Source of the DNA: Pseudomonas chlororaphis subsp. aurantiaca
Lineage (GTDB): Bacteria; Pseudomonadota; Gammaproteobacteria; Pseudomonadales; Pseudomonadaceae
Direction: 5' to 3'
Length of the DNA stretch: 64,000 bases
Assembly: GCF_013466605.1 (NCBI RefSeq)
Contig: NZ_CP059162.1
Coordinates: 1,674,001-1,738,000 of the forward strand
A program made the position numbers and the translations under genes. Below the pieces are notes generated by a model. It saw only the letters and a program-made list of their open reading frames with translations. It was not told where the DNA came from and did no database searches. This document shows, one piece after another, positions 35,765 through 44,682 of the stretch; position 1 is the first letter of the stretch, and each line of letters opens with the position of its first letter.

Positions 35765-37175
35765 TGATCTCTAGCCGGCCGAGCAGCATGCCCAGGGACA
35801 GAATCCACTTGGCGGCGTCCGGCAGGGTGGCGAAATTACCGGCCGGGCCGATGGTTTCGCCCAGGCCCGGACCCACCCCCGACACCGTACTGGCCGCGCC
35901 GGTCAGGGCGGTCATCCAGTCCACACCCAGCAGCGACAGCGCCAGGGCGATCACGCAGATGGTGATGGCGAAAAAGAACGAGAAGGTCAGGATCGAACGG
36001 ACGATTTCCTCGTCGAGGCGGTGACCGTTGTATTTCTGCTTGATTACCGCGCGCGGGTGGATCAGCTGGTTCAAGTTGGCCTTGAGCAGGATATAGGCGA
36101 CCTGGAAGCGGAAAATCTTGATCCCGCCGGCGGTCGAGCCGGAACAGCCGCCGACGAAGCCCAGGTAAAAGAACAGCATCAGCGAGAAGTTGCCCCACAG
36201 GCTGTAGTCGCCCAGGGCGAAACCGGTGGTGGTGACCACCGAGGTGACGTTCAGCGCGACGTGACGCAGGGCTTCCAGCCAATGCAGTTGGGTAGTCCAC
36301 CAGTACCAGGTGCCGAGCACCAGCCAGGTCACCAGCAGCATCCCGAGCAAGCCCTGGACCTGCTGGTCCTTGATCAGCGCCCGGCGGTTGCCGCGCAGGG
36401 TGGCGACGTACAGGGTGAACGGCAGACTGCCGAGGATCATGACCACCACCGCCACCCAGTGCACCGCCGGCTGCGGCCAGTGCGCCAGCGAGCTGTCGGA
36501 GGTGGAGAAACCACCGGTGGAAATCGCCGACATCGCGTGGTTGATCGCATCGAACAGGTTCATCCCGGCCCACCAGAAGGCCAGGCTGCCGAGAATGGTG
36601 ATGCCGACATAGGCCGCCACGATCAGCCGCGCCACCATGTGCGAACGCGGCATGACCTTTTCCGAGCGGTCCGAGGATTCGGTCTGGAACAGGCGCATGC
36701 CACCGATGCGCAGCAGCGGCAGGATCGCCACCGCCATGCCGATGAAGCCGATACCGCCGAGCCAGTGCAGCAGCGAACGCCACATCAGGATGCCCGGCGA
36801 CATGTTGTCCAGGCCGCTGAGCACGGTGGCGCCGGTGGCGGTGATACCGGACATGCTTTCAAAGAACGAGTCGGTGTAGCTGATGTGCTGGGTCAGCAAA
36901 AACGGCAGGGCGGCGAAGATGCACACCACCAGCCAGCTGGACACCGTCAGCAGGTACATGTCCCGCGGGCGCAGGTGCACATGCTCCGGGCGCCCCGGTA
37001 TCACCAGGGCCAGGCCGGCGACGAAGGTGATCATGCTGGCCCAGAGGAACGACGGCAGGTCGCCGGTGCGCTCGAACAGCACCAGCGTCGCCATCGGAAT
37101 GACCATGGCGATGGCCAGGGTGATCAGGAAAATGCCGATGATGAAACCAATGATCCGTAGGGTCGGCAACGCCAT
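35721..37175 (-). CDS. trkH: Trk potassium uptake channel subunit
   Basis: 484 aa from the ATG at 37175 (MALPTLRIIGFIIGIFLITL). Four pore-loop repeats with selectivity-filter glycines are visible: SGITATGATVLSG, SAISTGGFSTSD, SVVTTTGFALGD and AASTVSGVGPGLGETIGP. It imports K+ with the peripheral TrkA subunit, which is not in this window. The stop overlaps the convergent AraC gene. Confidence 0.9.
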   Translation of the reverse strand: MALPTLRIIGFIIGIFLITLAIAMVIPMATLVLFERTGDLPSFLWASMITFVAGLALVIPGRPEHVHLRPRDMYLLTVSSWLVVCIFAALPFLLTQHISYTDSFFESMSGITATGATVLSGLDNMSPGILMWRSLLHWLGGIGFIGMAVAILPLLRIGGMRLFQTESSDRSEKVMPRSHMVARLIVAAYVGITILGSLAFWWAGMNLFDAINHAMSAISTGGFSTSDSSLAHWPQPAVHWVAVVVMILGSLPFTLYVATLRGNRRALIKDQQVQGLLGMLLVTWLVLGTWYWWTTQLHWLEALRHVALNVTSVVTTTGFALGDYSLWGNFSLMLFFYLGFVGGCSGSTAGGIKIFRFQVAYILLKANLNQLIHPRAVIKQKYNGHRLDEEIVRSILTFSFFFAITICVIALALSLLGVDWMTALTGAASTVSGVGPGLGETIGPAGNFATLPDAAKWILSLGMLLGRLEIITVFVLCIPAFWRH

Positions 37176-37295
37176 GAGGTCCGCTCGGGGCTGATAAGGA
37201 GGGCGCCATTCTACCTGCGGCGCAGAGCATGTAAACCGGCACCCGGAAGGCACTTATCGGTAGAATGGCCGGACATTTTTTTCAGGAGGTGGCCG

Positions 37296-37862
37296 ATGGA
37301 GGCTCTCGACGCATTGCTCAACCGTGTTTCCGTACCGCGTCTGGTGGACCCGGCGCCGACGGCGGCGCAACGCGAAGCACTGTTCGCGGCGGCATTGCGC
37401 GCCCCGGATCACGGCCAGTTACGGCCTTGGCGCTTTCTGACGGTGGAAGGCGCGGCCCGTGAACAGTTGGGCGAGCTGCTGGTGGAAGCGGTGCAATTGC
37501 AGGGTGGCGAAGCGACCCAGGCGGCCCTGGACAAGGCCCGCGCCATGCCACTGCGCGCGCCGTTGGTGGTGGTTGTGGTGGCCCGCTTGCAGGAGCACGT
37601 CAAGGTGCCGAAATCGGAGCAACGGCTGGCGGCCGGCTGTGCTGCCCACGGCATTCTGCTGGCGGCCTACGCCCAGGGGATCGGTGCGGTGTGGCGTACC
37701 GGCGAGCTGTCCTATTCGCCCCATGTCGCTAAGGGCCTCGGCCTGGGCGAAGGTGAGGAAATCATCGCCTTCCTGTACCTGGGCACGCCGCTGAACGAGC
37801 CGCGGGTCGCGCCCAAGGTGGATACGGCGGAGTTCGTCAGTGCCTGGTCGGGCAAGGCCTGA
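37296..37862 (+). CDS. YdjA-type nitroreductase
   Basis: 188 aa, the short nitroreductase form. RAPDHGQLRPWRFLTVEG is the FMN-binding Arg/Ser-type opening, and QGIGAVWRTGELSYSPHVAKGLGLGEGEEIIAFLYLG the C-terminal signature. It likely binds FMN as a dimer and uses NAD(P)H; the physiological substrate is unknown. Confidence 0.85.
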   Translation: MEALDALLNRVSVPRLVDPAPTAAQREALFAAALRAPDHGQLRPWRFLTVEGAAREQLGELLVEAVQLQGGEATQAALDKARAMPLRAPLVVVVVARLQEHVKVPKSEQRLAAGCAAHGILLAAYAQGIGAVWRTGELSYSPHVAKGLGLGEGEEIIAFLYLGTPLNEPRVAPKVDTAEFVSAWSGKA

Positions 37863-37892
37863 TCGTAGAGTTGCGGTGTAGCGGATAGTTAA

Positions 37893-37926
37893 TCGCGGGT
37901 AAGGCGGCGATCCGACTTGCCCGCGA
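37893..37926. repeat. REP palindrome
   Basis: Short inverted repeat TCGCGGGTAAGGCGG / CTTGCCCGCGA between the convergent nitroreductase and sensor-kinase genes. Confidence 0.6.
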
Positions 37927-37932
37927 AGCTTC

Positions 37933-39273
37933 TCAGGCCTGGGCAGTAACGTCAGGCACCAACGGCAACTCCAGGCTGGCGATAAAGCCGCCCTGGGGAT
38001 GATTGTCCAGGGTCAGGCTGCCGCCGTGGCGTTCCGCAGCGCGCCGGGCGATGGCCAGGCCCAGCCCGTGACCCGGCGCGGTCTGGCCCGGGGCGCGGTA
38101 GAAGGGTTCGCCCAACTGACGCAAATGTTCGGCCTCCACCCCGGGGCCGTGATCGCGCACGCTGAGCACGATCCGCTCTCCCTGACGCAATGCCTGCACT
38201 TCGATCGGCTGTCCGGCCGGGTTGAAGCGCTGGGCATTGCGCAGCAGATTGTCCAGCGCCCGTTCGATCATGGTCGGCCAGCCCTTGAGGCTGAGCGGCG
38301 ATTCGGCCTGTATTCTCACCGGCTGTTCCGGGCACGCCAGTTGGGCATCCTTCTGCAGGTTGTCGAGCAGGGCGTTGAGGTCCACCTCTTCGGCGCTGGC
38401 GTTGTCGGCATCGACCCGGGCCAGCACCAGGATTTCGCTGATCAGCGCTTCCAGGCGATCGCACTCGCGGGTCAGGCGCGGCCACAGGCGCTCGCGTTCC
38501 TCGGTCGTGGCGCGTTCGGCCAGCGCCAGGGCGATGCGCAGGCGCGCCAGCGGCGAGCGCAGCTCGTGGGAGACATCGCGCAGCAACTGGCGCTGGCTGC
38601 CGATCAGGCTTTGCAGGCGCGAACCCATGCGGTTGAAATCCTTGGCCAGCACGCCGAATTCGTCGCGGCGGGCGGCCAGGCGGGCCAGGCTGTTCTGTTG
38701 GTAAGTGGTTTGCCCCAGGTCATGCACCGCACCGCGCAAACGGCTGAGGGGGCGGGTGATGGACAGGGTCACCAGCAGGCTGAACAGGGTCAGCACCACC
38801 AGCGCGATGGTCAGGGCGCTCAGCGGCCACAGCAGGCTATCGCGGTGCCAGGCGTCCAGTTCCGGGTGGGGAATGCGGTAGATCAGCAGGTAGGTGTCGC
38901 CGGTTTTCGGGCTGGTGTATTCGGCGGTCAGGCGCCGCCAGGGCAGGCGCCGGTCATCGTTGTTCTGCCGGGCCTCGAGGGCCGCCGCGCGGCGCGGGAA
39001 GGTGCCGCGGACCACCGGGTCGCCGGCTTCGTTCAGCACCTGTACGTTGACGTGGTACTGGTGCTTGCGTTGCTCGAGGATCTCCTGAGCGGCGTCTTCG
39101 CCCTGTTCTTCGTAGGTGCGCGTCCACTCTTCGGCCAGGGTATTGAGGCCCGGATGGCGACTGAGGATCCAGGCATCCTGGTTCAGCATGTGGCCAAGCA
39201 GAATCGACAGCCCTGCAACCAGGGTGATGGCCAGCCAGAAGCTGGCGAGAATGCGCCAGAACAATGAACGCAC
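37933..39273 (-). CDS. cpxS: Sensor histidine kinase, CpxA/CpxS-like
   Basis: 446 aa from a GTG at 39273 with GAGGA 7 bases upstream. Membrane segment (~8-28), periplasmic sensor (~30-155), second segment (~150-175), HAMP, HisKA with phospho-acceptor in LLRDVSHELRSPLARLRIAL, and HATPase_c with N-box LDNLLRNAQRFN and G boxes DHGPGV and GHGLGLAI. Gene order regulator - Spy-like - kinase matches P. aeruginosa PA3204-PA3206 (cpxR-cpxS), and a CpxR box lies in the operon. The symbol rests on that synteny. A MITE-like element separates it from the Spy-like gene. Confidence 0.7.
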   Translation of the reverse strand: MRSLFWRILASFWLAITLVAGLSILLGHMLNQDAWILSRHPGLNTLAEEWTRTYEEQGEDAAQEILEQRKHQYHVNVQVLNEAGDPVVRGTFPRRAAALEARQNNDDRRLPWRRLTAEYTSPKTGDTYLLIYRIPHPELDAWHRDSLLWPLSALTIALVVLTLFSLLVTLSITRPLSRLRGAVHDLGQTTYQQNSLARLAARRDEFGVLAKDFNRMGSRLQSLIGSQRQLLRDVSHELRSPLARLRIALALAERATTEERERLWPRLTRECDRLEALISEILVLARVDADNASAEEVDLNALLDNLQKDAQLACPEQPVRIQAESPLSLKGWPTMIERALDNLLRNAQRFNPAGQPIEVQALRQGERIVLSVRDHGPGVEAEHLRQLGEPFYRAPGQTAPGHGLGLAIARRAAERHGGSLTLDNHPQGGFIASLELPLVPDVTAQA

Positions 39274-39332
39274 GGGAAGTCCTCAAACAAGGAAAGCCCA
39301 GTGGGGCGCCACTGGGCTATGGGATAAGCGCT

Positions 39333-39475
39333 AGGTTCTGTACGTAAACTGCCTGCGCGTCGATCATGCTGCGTTAAAAACAGGCTCGGAATGCTCATTT
39401 AGGCCCCTAAACTCCGCTTCCTCGCCTGTTTTTGTCTTGCCTGATCGCCGCTCGGCGACTTTCCGTACAGAACCT
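39333..39475. repeat. MITE-like element, copy 2 (143 bp)
   Basis: Perfect 12-bp terminal inverted repeats AGGTTCTGTACG (39333-39344) and CGTACAGAACCT (39464-39475). The interior is the reverse complement of copy 1 at 23856-23997, sharing GCTGCGTTAAAAACAGGCTC and GAATGCTCATTTAGG among others. It lies between the Spy-like gene and the kinase gene and ends 6 bp before the Spy-like stop codon. Confidence 0.85.
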
Positions 39476-39481
39476 CGAGCA

Positions 39482-39919
39482 TTATTGCGTTTTTTGCGGC
39501 TGTTGCGCTTTCCAGGCCTTGAATTCGGCCCATTCGGCGCGGCGCTCGGCGTGTTTCTTCTGGATGGCGTCAAACTCTTTCTGTTGTTCCGGCTTGAGCA
39601 GGGCGCGGATATCCGCTTCGGTTTTCTGGCGCTTGGCGGCGATCTCGTCCTTCAGGGCCTTCTGGTCGGCCGGCGACAGTTTTTCCAGGTACTTCTGCAC
39701 CAGCTCTTTGCGCTCGTGCATCTGCTCACCCATCAGCTTGCGGATCTGCTGGCGCTGTTCGTGGCTCAGGTCCAGCTGGCTGTAAGGGCCTTTGCCGCGC
39801 ATGTGTTCGCTGTGGCGCGGGCCATCCATCGGACCCATGGGACCTGCGCCTTCCGGCATGGCCATGGCCACGGTCGGCAGGGCGGCGGCGAACATCAGAG
39901 CGATCAGGGTCTTGCGCAT
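39482..39919 (-). CDS. Spy/CpxP-like periplasmic LTXXQ protein
   Basis: The ATG at 39919 follows AAGGAGA; 145 aa with a signal peptide ending PTVAMA. The mature part is helical and highly charged, with the LTxxQ-type motifs LDLSHEQRQQIRKLMGEQ and LKPEQQKEFDAI. Such proteins are ATP-independent periplasmic chaperones or negative regulators of Cpx-type kinases. A CpxR box lies 83 bp upstream, so it is probably induced by the neighbouring response regulator. Confidence 0.82.
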   Translation of the reverse strand: MRKTLIALMFAAALPTVAMAMPEGAGPMGPMDGPRHSEHMRGKGPYSQLDLSHEQRQQIRKLMGEQMHERKELVQKYLEKLSPADQKALKDEIAAKRQKTEADIRALLKPEQQKEFDAIQKKHAERRAEWAEFKAWKAQQPQKTQ

Positions 39920-40001
39920 GGTGTATCTCCTTGTCTCATTCCCGGTCAGTTCCGGATGTGTGCAGATTACGGAGATCAAGGTCAGCGGCGGTCAGCGAAG
40001 G

Positions 40002-40017
40002 GTAAAGCTTGGGTAAA
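40002..40017. promoter_or_regulatory. Candidate CpxR box upstream of the Spy-like gene
   Basis: GTAAA (40002-40006), six bases, GTAAA (40013-40017): direct repeats close to the known CpxR consensus GTAAA-N5-GTAAA. On the minus strand a TAATCT -10-like sequence lies near 39965-39970, placing the box about 50 bp before the likely start of the Spy-like transcript. Confidence 0.6.
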
Positions 40018-40044
40018 GACGTTTTTGGCGAAACTGACATAACC

Positions 40045-40138
40045 CCTGTAGCCGCTGCCGAGCCTGCGAGGCTGCGACCGACCGGCACGGCCGCAGGGAT
40101 CTTGCGAATGCAGGAGGGCCTGTGGCAGCGGCTACAGG
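40045..40138. repeat. Palindrome of the TGTAGCCGCTG family
   Basis: 15-bp perfect arms CCTGTAGCCGCTGCC (40045-40059) and GGCAGCGGCTACAGG (40124-40138) with a 64-base interior, 13 bp after the cpxR stop. Confidence 0.8.
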
Positions 40139-40151
40139 CTCAGGGATCTGT

Positions 40152-40829
40152 TCAGAGGCTGTAGTAGTAGCCTCGGCTGCGCAGGGCGACGATGCGCGGG
40201 CGGCCGTCGGGGTGCGGGCCGATCTTCTTGCGCAGGTTGCTGACGTGCATGTCCAGGCTGCGGTCGTACAGGGTCAGTTTACGGCCCAGGGCGATCTGCG
40301 CCAGCTCCTGCTTGTCCAGCGGCTCGCCTGGCTGCTTGAGCAAGGCTTCCAGCAGGCGGCTTTCGGAAACGGTGAGGGTGATGTCCTGTTCGTCGATGCT
40401 GACTACGCCGCGTACCGGGCTGAAACACAAGTCGCCCAGCTCCATCTGGCTGGACACCGCGGTCGGGTGGCTGCGGCGCAGCACGGCGCGCAGGCGGGCC
40501 GTCAGTTCGCGTGGGTCGCAGGGTTTGGCCAGGTAGTCGTCGGCGCCCAGTTCCAGGCCGAGGATGCGGTCCAGGGGCTCGCCGCGGGCCGAGAGCATCA
40601 GCACCGGCAGGTCCGGGTGGTCGTTGCGCAGTTGCTTGAGCAGTTCCAGGCCGCTGCCGTCGGGCAGCATCACGTCCAGCACCACCGCCGCCGGGGCGTG
40701 ATCGGCCAGGGCGCGCCGGGCGCTCAGGCCATCGTGGCAGGCCCGTACCTGAAAACCTTCCTGGCCCAGCCAACTGGTCAGGAGCTCGCAGAGCTCCTGG
40801 TCATCGTCAATCAGTAACAGCTCGCTCAT
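40152..40829 (-). CDS. cpxR: OmpR-family response regulator, CpxR-like
   Basis: 225 aa. The receiver domain has DDD near the start, phospho-acceptor Asp in VVLDVMLPDGSG and Lys in DDYLAKPCDPREL. The winged-helix DNA-binding domain ends RKLTLYDRSLDMHVSNLRKKIG and ALRSRGYYY. It pairs with the kinase at 37933-39273. A GTAAA-N6-GTAAA box upstream of the next gene supports the Cpx call. It starts 7 bp after the coiled-coil gene. Confidence 0.75.
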   Translation of the reverse strand: MSELLLIDDDQELCELLTSWLGQEGFQVRACHDGLSARRALADHAPAAVVLDVMLPDGSGLELLKQLRNDHPDLPVLMLSARGEPLDRILGLELGADDYLAKPCDPRELTARLRAVLRRSHPTAVSSQMELGDLCFSPVRGVVSIDEQDITLTVSESRLLEALLKQPGEPLDKQELAQIALGRKLTLYDRSLDMHVSNLRKKIGPHPDGRPRIVALRSRGYYYSL

Positions 40830-40836
40830 GAATCAC

Positions 40837-41247
40837 TCAATTTAGCCATTGTCGACGCTTCCTATGTCCACCACTGGCGAAGATACCGCAGAGCAGGGCC
40901 AATAGCGCTACCCCGGCGCCGGTGACGAACCATTGCTGCTGATCGGTCAGCAGGCGCGGCGCAGAACTGGCCTGGGCCTCGCGCAGTTGCAGTTTGAGGC
41001 GCTGGTTCTCCTGGCGCAGGCGGCTCAGCTGGGCGCTTTCGCGCTCGCTGTCGGCGCCCTGCAATTGCCGGGTCAGCTCCTCGCGCTGGTGCTCGCTGTC
41101 TTTCAGGCGTTGCTGCAATTCGCTGATCTGGCTGCCGGCACTCAGGGGCAAAGGCGTGGAATGCCCCGGCTCCGTGGTTTCTTCGGCAGAGGCGCTCGCC
41201 CCAATCGTTAACATGACCAACAACAGGCACAACGGAGCTTGGCGCAT
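40837..41247 (-). CDS. Exported coiled-coil protein with C-terminal membrane anchor
   Basis: The ATG at 41247 follows AGGAG; 136 aa. A signal peptide (MRQAPLCLLLVMLTIGASAS) is followed by a Gln/Glu/Leu-rich coiled coil (~40-95) and one membrane helix (WFVTGAGVALLALLCGIFAS) with a basic tail. Its position next to cpxR fits an envelope-stress role, but function is unknown. The corresponding position in P. aeruginosa holds a hypothetical protein. Confidence 0.7.
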   Translation of the reverse strand: MRQAPLCLLLVMLTIGASASAEETTEPGHSTPLPLSAGSQISELQQRLKDSEHQREELTRQLQGADSERESAQLSRLRQENQRLKLQLREAQASSAPRLLTDQQQWFVTGAGVALLALLCGIFASGGHRKRRQWLN

Positions 41248-41359
41248 CGGAACTCCTGATTCCAATCGAGTGTTGGGCAAGTTGTCGGCAGTCAAGCGAG
41301 AATAATGAGCGATTGAGAGCGCGATGAACCCATAAGGTTCACCGCGGGGGGGAGAGGAT

Positions 41360-41659
41360 TTACGGCAGGACTTGCTTGAACGGCTTGACCACGACGCTGG
41401 CATAGACACCGGCGGCGACGTAAGGGTCGGCATCGGCCCAGGCCTGGGCGGCGCTCAGCGAGTCGAATTCGGCGACGATCAGGCTGCCGGTGAAACCCGC
41501 GGCACCGGGATCATTGCTGTCGACGGCAGGGTGTGGCCCGGCCAGTACCACGCGACCTTCGGCCTTGAGCTGCTGCAACCGCTCCAGATGCGCCGGGCGC
41601 GCGGCCAGGCGGTTTTCCTGGGAGTTGGCGACGTCTGTAGCAATGATTGCGTAAAGCAT
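41360..41659 (-). CDS. yciI: YciI-like protein
   Basis: 99 aa with the YciI ferredoxin-like fold motifs: [21 protein letters not shown], a HPAVDSND segment and [20 protein letters not shown]. The conserved His and Asp form the family's putative active site; activity is unproven. Its ATG lies 1 bp after the yciB stop, so the two are co-transcribed. Confidence 0.88.
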   Translation of the reverse strand: MLYAIIATDVANSQENRLAARPAHLERLQQLKAEGRVVLAGPHPAVDSNDPGAAGFTGSLIVAEFDSLSAAQAWADADPYVAAGVYASVVVKPFKQVLP

Positions 41660-41660
41660 G

Positions 41661-42257
41661 TCAGTCCTCGGTTTTCGAAGTGGTGGGTTCGGTGTCGTGA
41701 AGATGGCGCGACAGGTAGATGCCCTGGCCGACCAGGAACAGCACGGTCATGCCCAGGCTGCCGAAGACCTTGAAGTCGACCCAGATGCTCTGGAAGGTGA
41801 AGGCGACGAACAGGTTGGCGGCGCCGCAGAACAGGAAGAAGGCGATCCAGGCGATGTTCAGGCGGGTCCAGACCGGATCCGGCAGGGTCAGCGCGTGGCC
41901 CATGATGCGCTTGATCAGCAGGCGTTCGCCGATGAAATGGCTGCCGATAAAGGCCAGGGCGAACAGCCAGTTGACCACCGGCGCCTTCCACTTGAGGAAG
42001 GTTTCGCTGTGGAAGGCCAGGGTCAGGCTGCCGAACACCAGGCAGGCGACCAGGGTCAGCCACTGGCTTTTCTCCAGCTTGCGCTGGGAGATGAACAGCG
42101 CGCCGTATACCACCAGGGAACTGATGATCAACACCGCCGTGGCGCTGTAGATTCCGCCTACGGTCAGTTGTTGACCGGCAATGTCGACGACTCGGGGATC
42201 GATTTTGTAGACGATGAAAAACAGGAACAGCGGGATGAAGTCGATGAATTGTTTCAC
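41661..42257 (-). CDS. yciB: Inner-membrane septation protein YciB
   Basis: 198 aa from a GTG at 42257 ([20 protein letters not shown]), the standard start of the family. Five membrane segments and the [24 protein letters not shown] region are characteristic. YciB (also called IspZ or septation protein A) affects cell-envelope synthesis and division. Operon with yciI. Confidence 0.9.
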   Translation of the reverse strand: MKQFIDFIPLFLFFIVYKIDPRVVDIAGQQLTVGGIYSATAVLIISSLVVYGALFISQRKLEKSQWLTLVACLVFGSLTLAFHSETFLKWKAPVVNWLFALAFIGSHFIGERLLIKRIMGHALTLPDPVWTRLNIAWIAFFLFCGAANLFVAFTFQSIWVDFKVFGSLGMTVLFLVGQGIYLSRHLHDTEPTTSKTED

Positions 42258-42344
42258 AGTGGCAGCCAGAAGCAGGATGTGGCGGCATAATAACAAACAT
42301 CCATGGCAGCGAAAGCGCCAGCTGACTTGAGGTTGAACAGTCCC

Positions 42345-43208
42345 GTGAATGTTGATTTGCACTGCCACAGCACGGCCTCCGATGGCGCCCTGGCGCCCGC
42401 GGCTCTGGTTGCGCGTGCGTTCGAGAAAGGCGTGCGAGTCCTGGCCCTGACCGATCATGACACCCTGGAAGGCCTCGACGAGGCTCGCCTCGCGGCCCAG
42501 GAACTGGGCATGCAGATGGTCAATGGCGTCGAATTGTCCTGCACCTGGGGTGGGGCAACCATTCATGTGCTGGGCTACGGTTTCGACGTCAATGCGCCGT
42601 CATTGGTCGAAGCCATCGGCAAATTGCACGATGGCCGCTGGCTGCGGTCCGAAGAAATAAGCCGCAAGCTCGCGCTCAAAGGCATGCCGGGCGCCCTCGA
42701 AGGGGCCCGGGCGATCCAGCAGGAGCTGGGCGACAGCGGCAATGCGCCGGCCCGGCCGCACTTCGCCGATTACCTGGTGCGCGCCGGTTTCGTGAAGGAC
42801 CGCGCCGAAGCTTTTCGCAAGTGGCTGGGGGCCGGCAAGCTGGGCGACGTCAAGCAGCACTGGCCGACCCTCGAGGAAACCGTCGAGACGCTACGCGCGG
42901 CGGGGGCCTGGGTCAGTCTGGCCCATCCCTGGCACTACGATTTCACCCGCAGCAAACGTCGCCGCCTGATTGCCGACTATATTCAAGCAGGTGGCCACGC
43001 GATCGAGGTGGTCAACGGCCATCAACCCGCCGAGCAGGTGGGTAGCCTGGCCATCCTTGCTCGGGAGTTCGGTCTGCTGGTGAGCGCCGGCAGTGATTTT
43101 CATGGCCCTGGAGGCTGGTCCGAGATAGGCGAGTATCGCCCTGTTCCGGAGGATCTGCCGCCGCTCTGGTGTCGGTTCAAACATGACCCAATTATTGCCG
43201 CCGTCTGA
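42345..43208 (+). CDS. rnm: PHP-domain phosphoesterase, RNase AM (YciV) family
   Basis: 287 aa from a GTG at 42345 ([14 protein letters not shown]) preceded by GAGG; an upstream ATG at 42303 lacks a ribosome binding site. PHP metal ligands: [14 protein letters not shown], a central Glu/His, LAHPWHY and GSDFHG. In E. coli the relative YciV/RNase AM is a 5'-3' exonuclease maturing rRNA 5' ends. yciO follows, as in many proteobacteria. Confidence 0.8.
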   Translation: MNVDLHCHSTASDGALAPAALVARAFEKGVRVLALTDHDTLEGLDEARLAAQELGMQMVNGVELSCTWGGATIHVLGYGFDVNAPSLVEAIGKLHDGRWLRSEEISRKLALKGMPGALEGARAIQQELGDSGNAPARPHFADYLVRAGFVKDRAEAFRKWLGAGKLGDVKQHWPTLEETVETLRAAGAWVSLAHPWHYDFTRSKRRRLIADYIQAGGHAIEVVNGHQPAEQVGSLAILAREFGLLVSAGSDFHGPGGWSEIGEYRPVPEDLPPLWCRFKHDPIIAAV

Positions 43209-43221
43209 ACAGGTAGAGAAT

Positions 43222-43851
43222 GTGAGTCAATTTTTCCAGATTCATCCGGAAAACCCGCAACCGCGCCTGATCAAACAGGCTGTCGAAATCATCCGCTCAG
43301 GTGGCGTGGTGATCTACCCGACCGACTCGTCCTACGCCATTGGCTGCCAGATCGGCGACAAGAGCGCGGTCGAGCGCGTGCGGCGCCTGCGGCAACTGGA
43401 TGACAAACACAACTTCGCGCTGATCTGCAGCGACCTGTCGCAGCTGGGCCTGTTCGCCAAGATCGATACCGGTACCTTTCGCCTGCTCAAGGCGCATCTG
43501 CCGGGGCCTTACACCTTCATCCTCAACGCCACCCGCGAAGTGCCGCGGCTGTTGCTGCACCCGAAGAAACGCACCATCGGCCTGCGGGTGCCGAGCCATC
43601 CGATCGCCCTGGCGCTGCTGGCCGAGCTCGGCGAGCCGCTGATGAGCGTCAGCCTGATCATGCCCGGCGAAACCGAGCCGATGAACGATCCTTATGAAAT
43701 GCGCCAACTGCTCGAACATCAGGTCGACCTGATCATCGATGGCGGTTTTGGCGGCATCATGGCCTCCACCGTGATCAACCTGGCCGATGGCGAGCCGGAA
43801 GTGATCCGTATCGGCTGCGGCGACCCGGCTCCCTTCATGGTCGAGGCCTGA
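43222..43851 (+). CDS. yciO: YciO (Sua5/YciO/YrdC family)
   Basis: 209 aa from a GTG at 43222 with AGGTAGAG upstream. Sua5/YrdC motifs: GGVVIYPTDSSYAIGCQIGDK (nucleotide/threonine pocket), RLRQLDDKHNFALIC and KKRTIGLRVPSHPIALALL. YciO is a paralogue of the tRNA threonylcarbamoyladenosine enzyme TsaC; its own role is less clear. Its stop overlaps the scpA start region (TGAATG). Confidence 0.85.
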   Translation: MSQFFQIHPENPQPRLIKQAVEIIRSGGVVIYPTDSSYAIGCQIGDKSAVERVRRLRQLDDKHNFALICSDLSQLGLFAKIDTGTFRLLKAHLPGPYTFILNATREVPRLLLHPKKRTIGLRVPSHPIALALLAELGEPLMSVSLIMPGETEPMNDPYEMRQLLEHQVDLIIDGGFGGIMASTVINLADGEPEVIRIGCGDPAPFMVEA

Positions 43852-44670
43852 ATGTCCGCAGTGGAACACGTCGACGACCAGGCCGGAGCGCAGCAGGAGC
43901 TGCCCTTCGCGATGGTCTACGGCCAGGCGGTCATGGAAATGCCGCTGGACCTGTACATTCCGCCGGACGCCCTGGAAGTCTTTCTCGAGGCCTTCGAAGG
44001 CCCGCTCGACCTGCTGCTGTACCTGATCCGCAAACAGAACATCGACATCCTCGACATCCCGGTGGCGGAAATCACCCGCCAGTACATGGGCTATGTCGAA
44101 TTGATGCAGTCGGTGCGCCTGGAGCTGGCCGCCGAGTACCTGGTGATGGCGGCCATGCTGGCCGAGATCAAGTCACGCATGCTGTTGCCGCGCTCGGCCG
44201 AGGTGGAAGAGGAAGAGGAAGACCCGCGCGCCGAACTCATCCGCCGCCTGCAGGAATACGAGCGCTTCAAGGCCGCCGCCGAAGGCATCGACGGCCTGAG
44301 CCGGGTCGGCCGCGACGTCATAGTGCCCAGGCTCGACGCCCCGGAAGCCCGGGCGCGCAAGCTGTTGCCGGATGTCGCCCTGGAAGAGGTGCTGATGTCC
44401 ATGGCCGAGGTGCTGCGCCGTGGCGATATGTTCGAAAGCCATCAGATCAGCCGCGAGGCGCTGTCCACCCGCGAGCGCATGAGCGAGGTGCTGGAGCGGC
44501 TCAAGGGCGGAGGGTTTGTGCCTTTTGTCGAGCTGTTCACCGCGGAAGAGGGGCGCCTGGGGGTGGTGGTGACTTTCATGGCGATCCTCGAGCTGGTCAA
44601 GGAATCCCTGGTCGAGCTGGTACAGAATGAGCCTTTCACGGCTATCCATGTGCGGGCGCGAGCCGAATAA
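43852..44670 (+). CDS. scpA: Segregation and condensation protein A
   Basis: 272 aa. The kleisin N-terminal region begins EVFLEAFEGPLDLLLYLIRKQNIDILDIPVAEIT (first 20 residues diagnostic); the winged-helix end is at VELFTAEEGRLGVVVTFMAILELVKE. It bridges SMC heads with ScpB for chromosome organisation. The ATG at 43852 directly follows the yciO stop. The first ~37 residues are an extension compared with shorter ScpA proteins; a later start is possible. Confidence 0.92.
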   Translation: MSAVEHVDDQAGAQQELPFAMVYGQAVMEMPLDLYIPPDALEVFLEAFEGPLDLLLYLIRKQNIDILDIPVAEITRQYMGYVELMQSVRLELAAEYLVMAAMLAEIKSRMLLPRSAEVEEEEEDPRAELIRRLQEYERFKAAAEGIDGLSRVGRDVIVPRLDAPEARARKLLPDVALEEVLMSMAEVLRRGDMFESHQISREALSTRERMSEVLERLKGGGFVPFVELFTAEEGRLGVVVTFMAILELVKESLVELVQNEPFTAIHVRARAE

Positions 44671-44682
44671 CGAGCTGAAACA

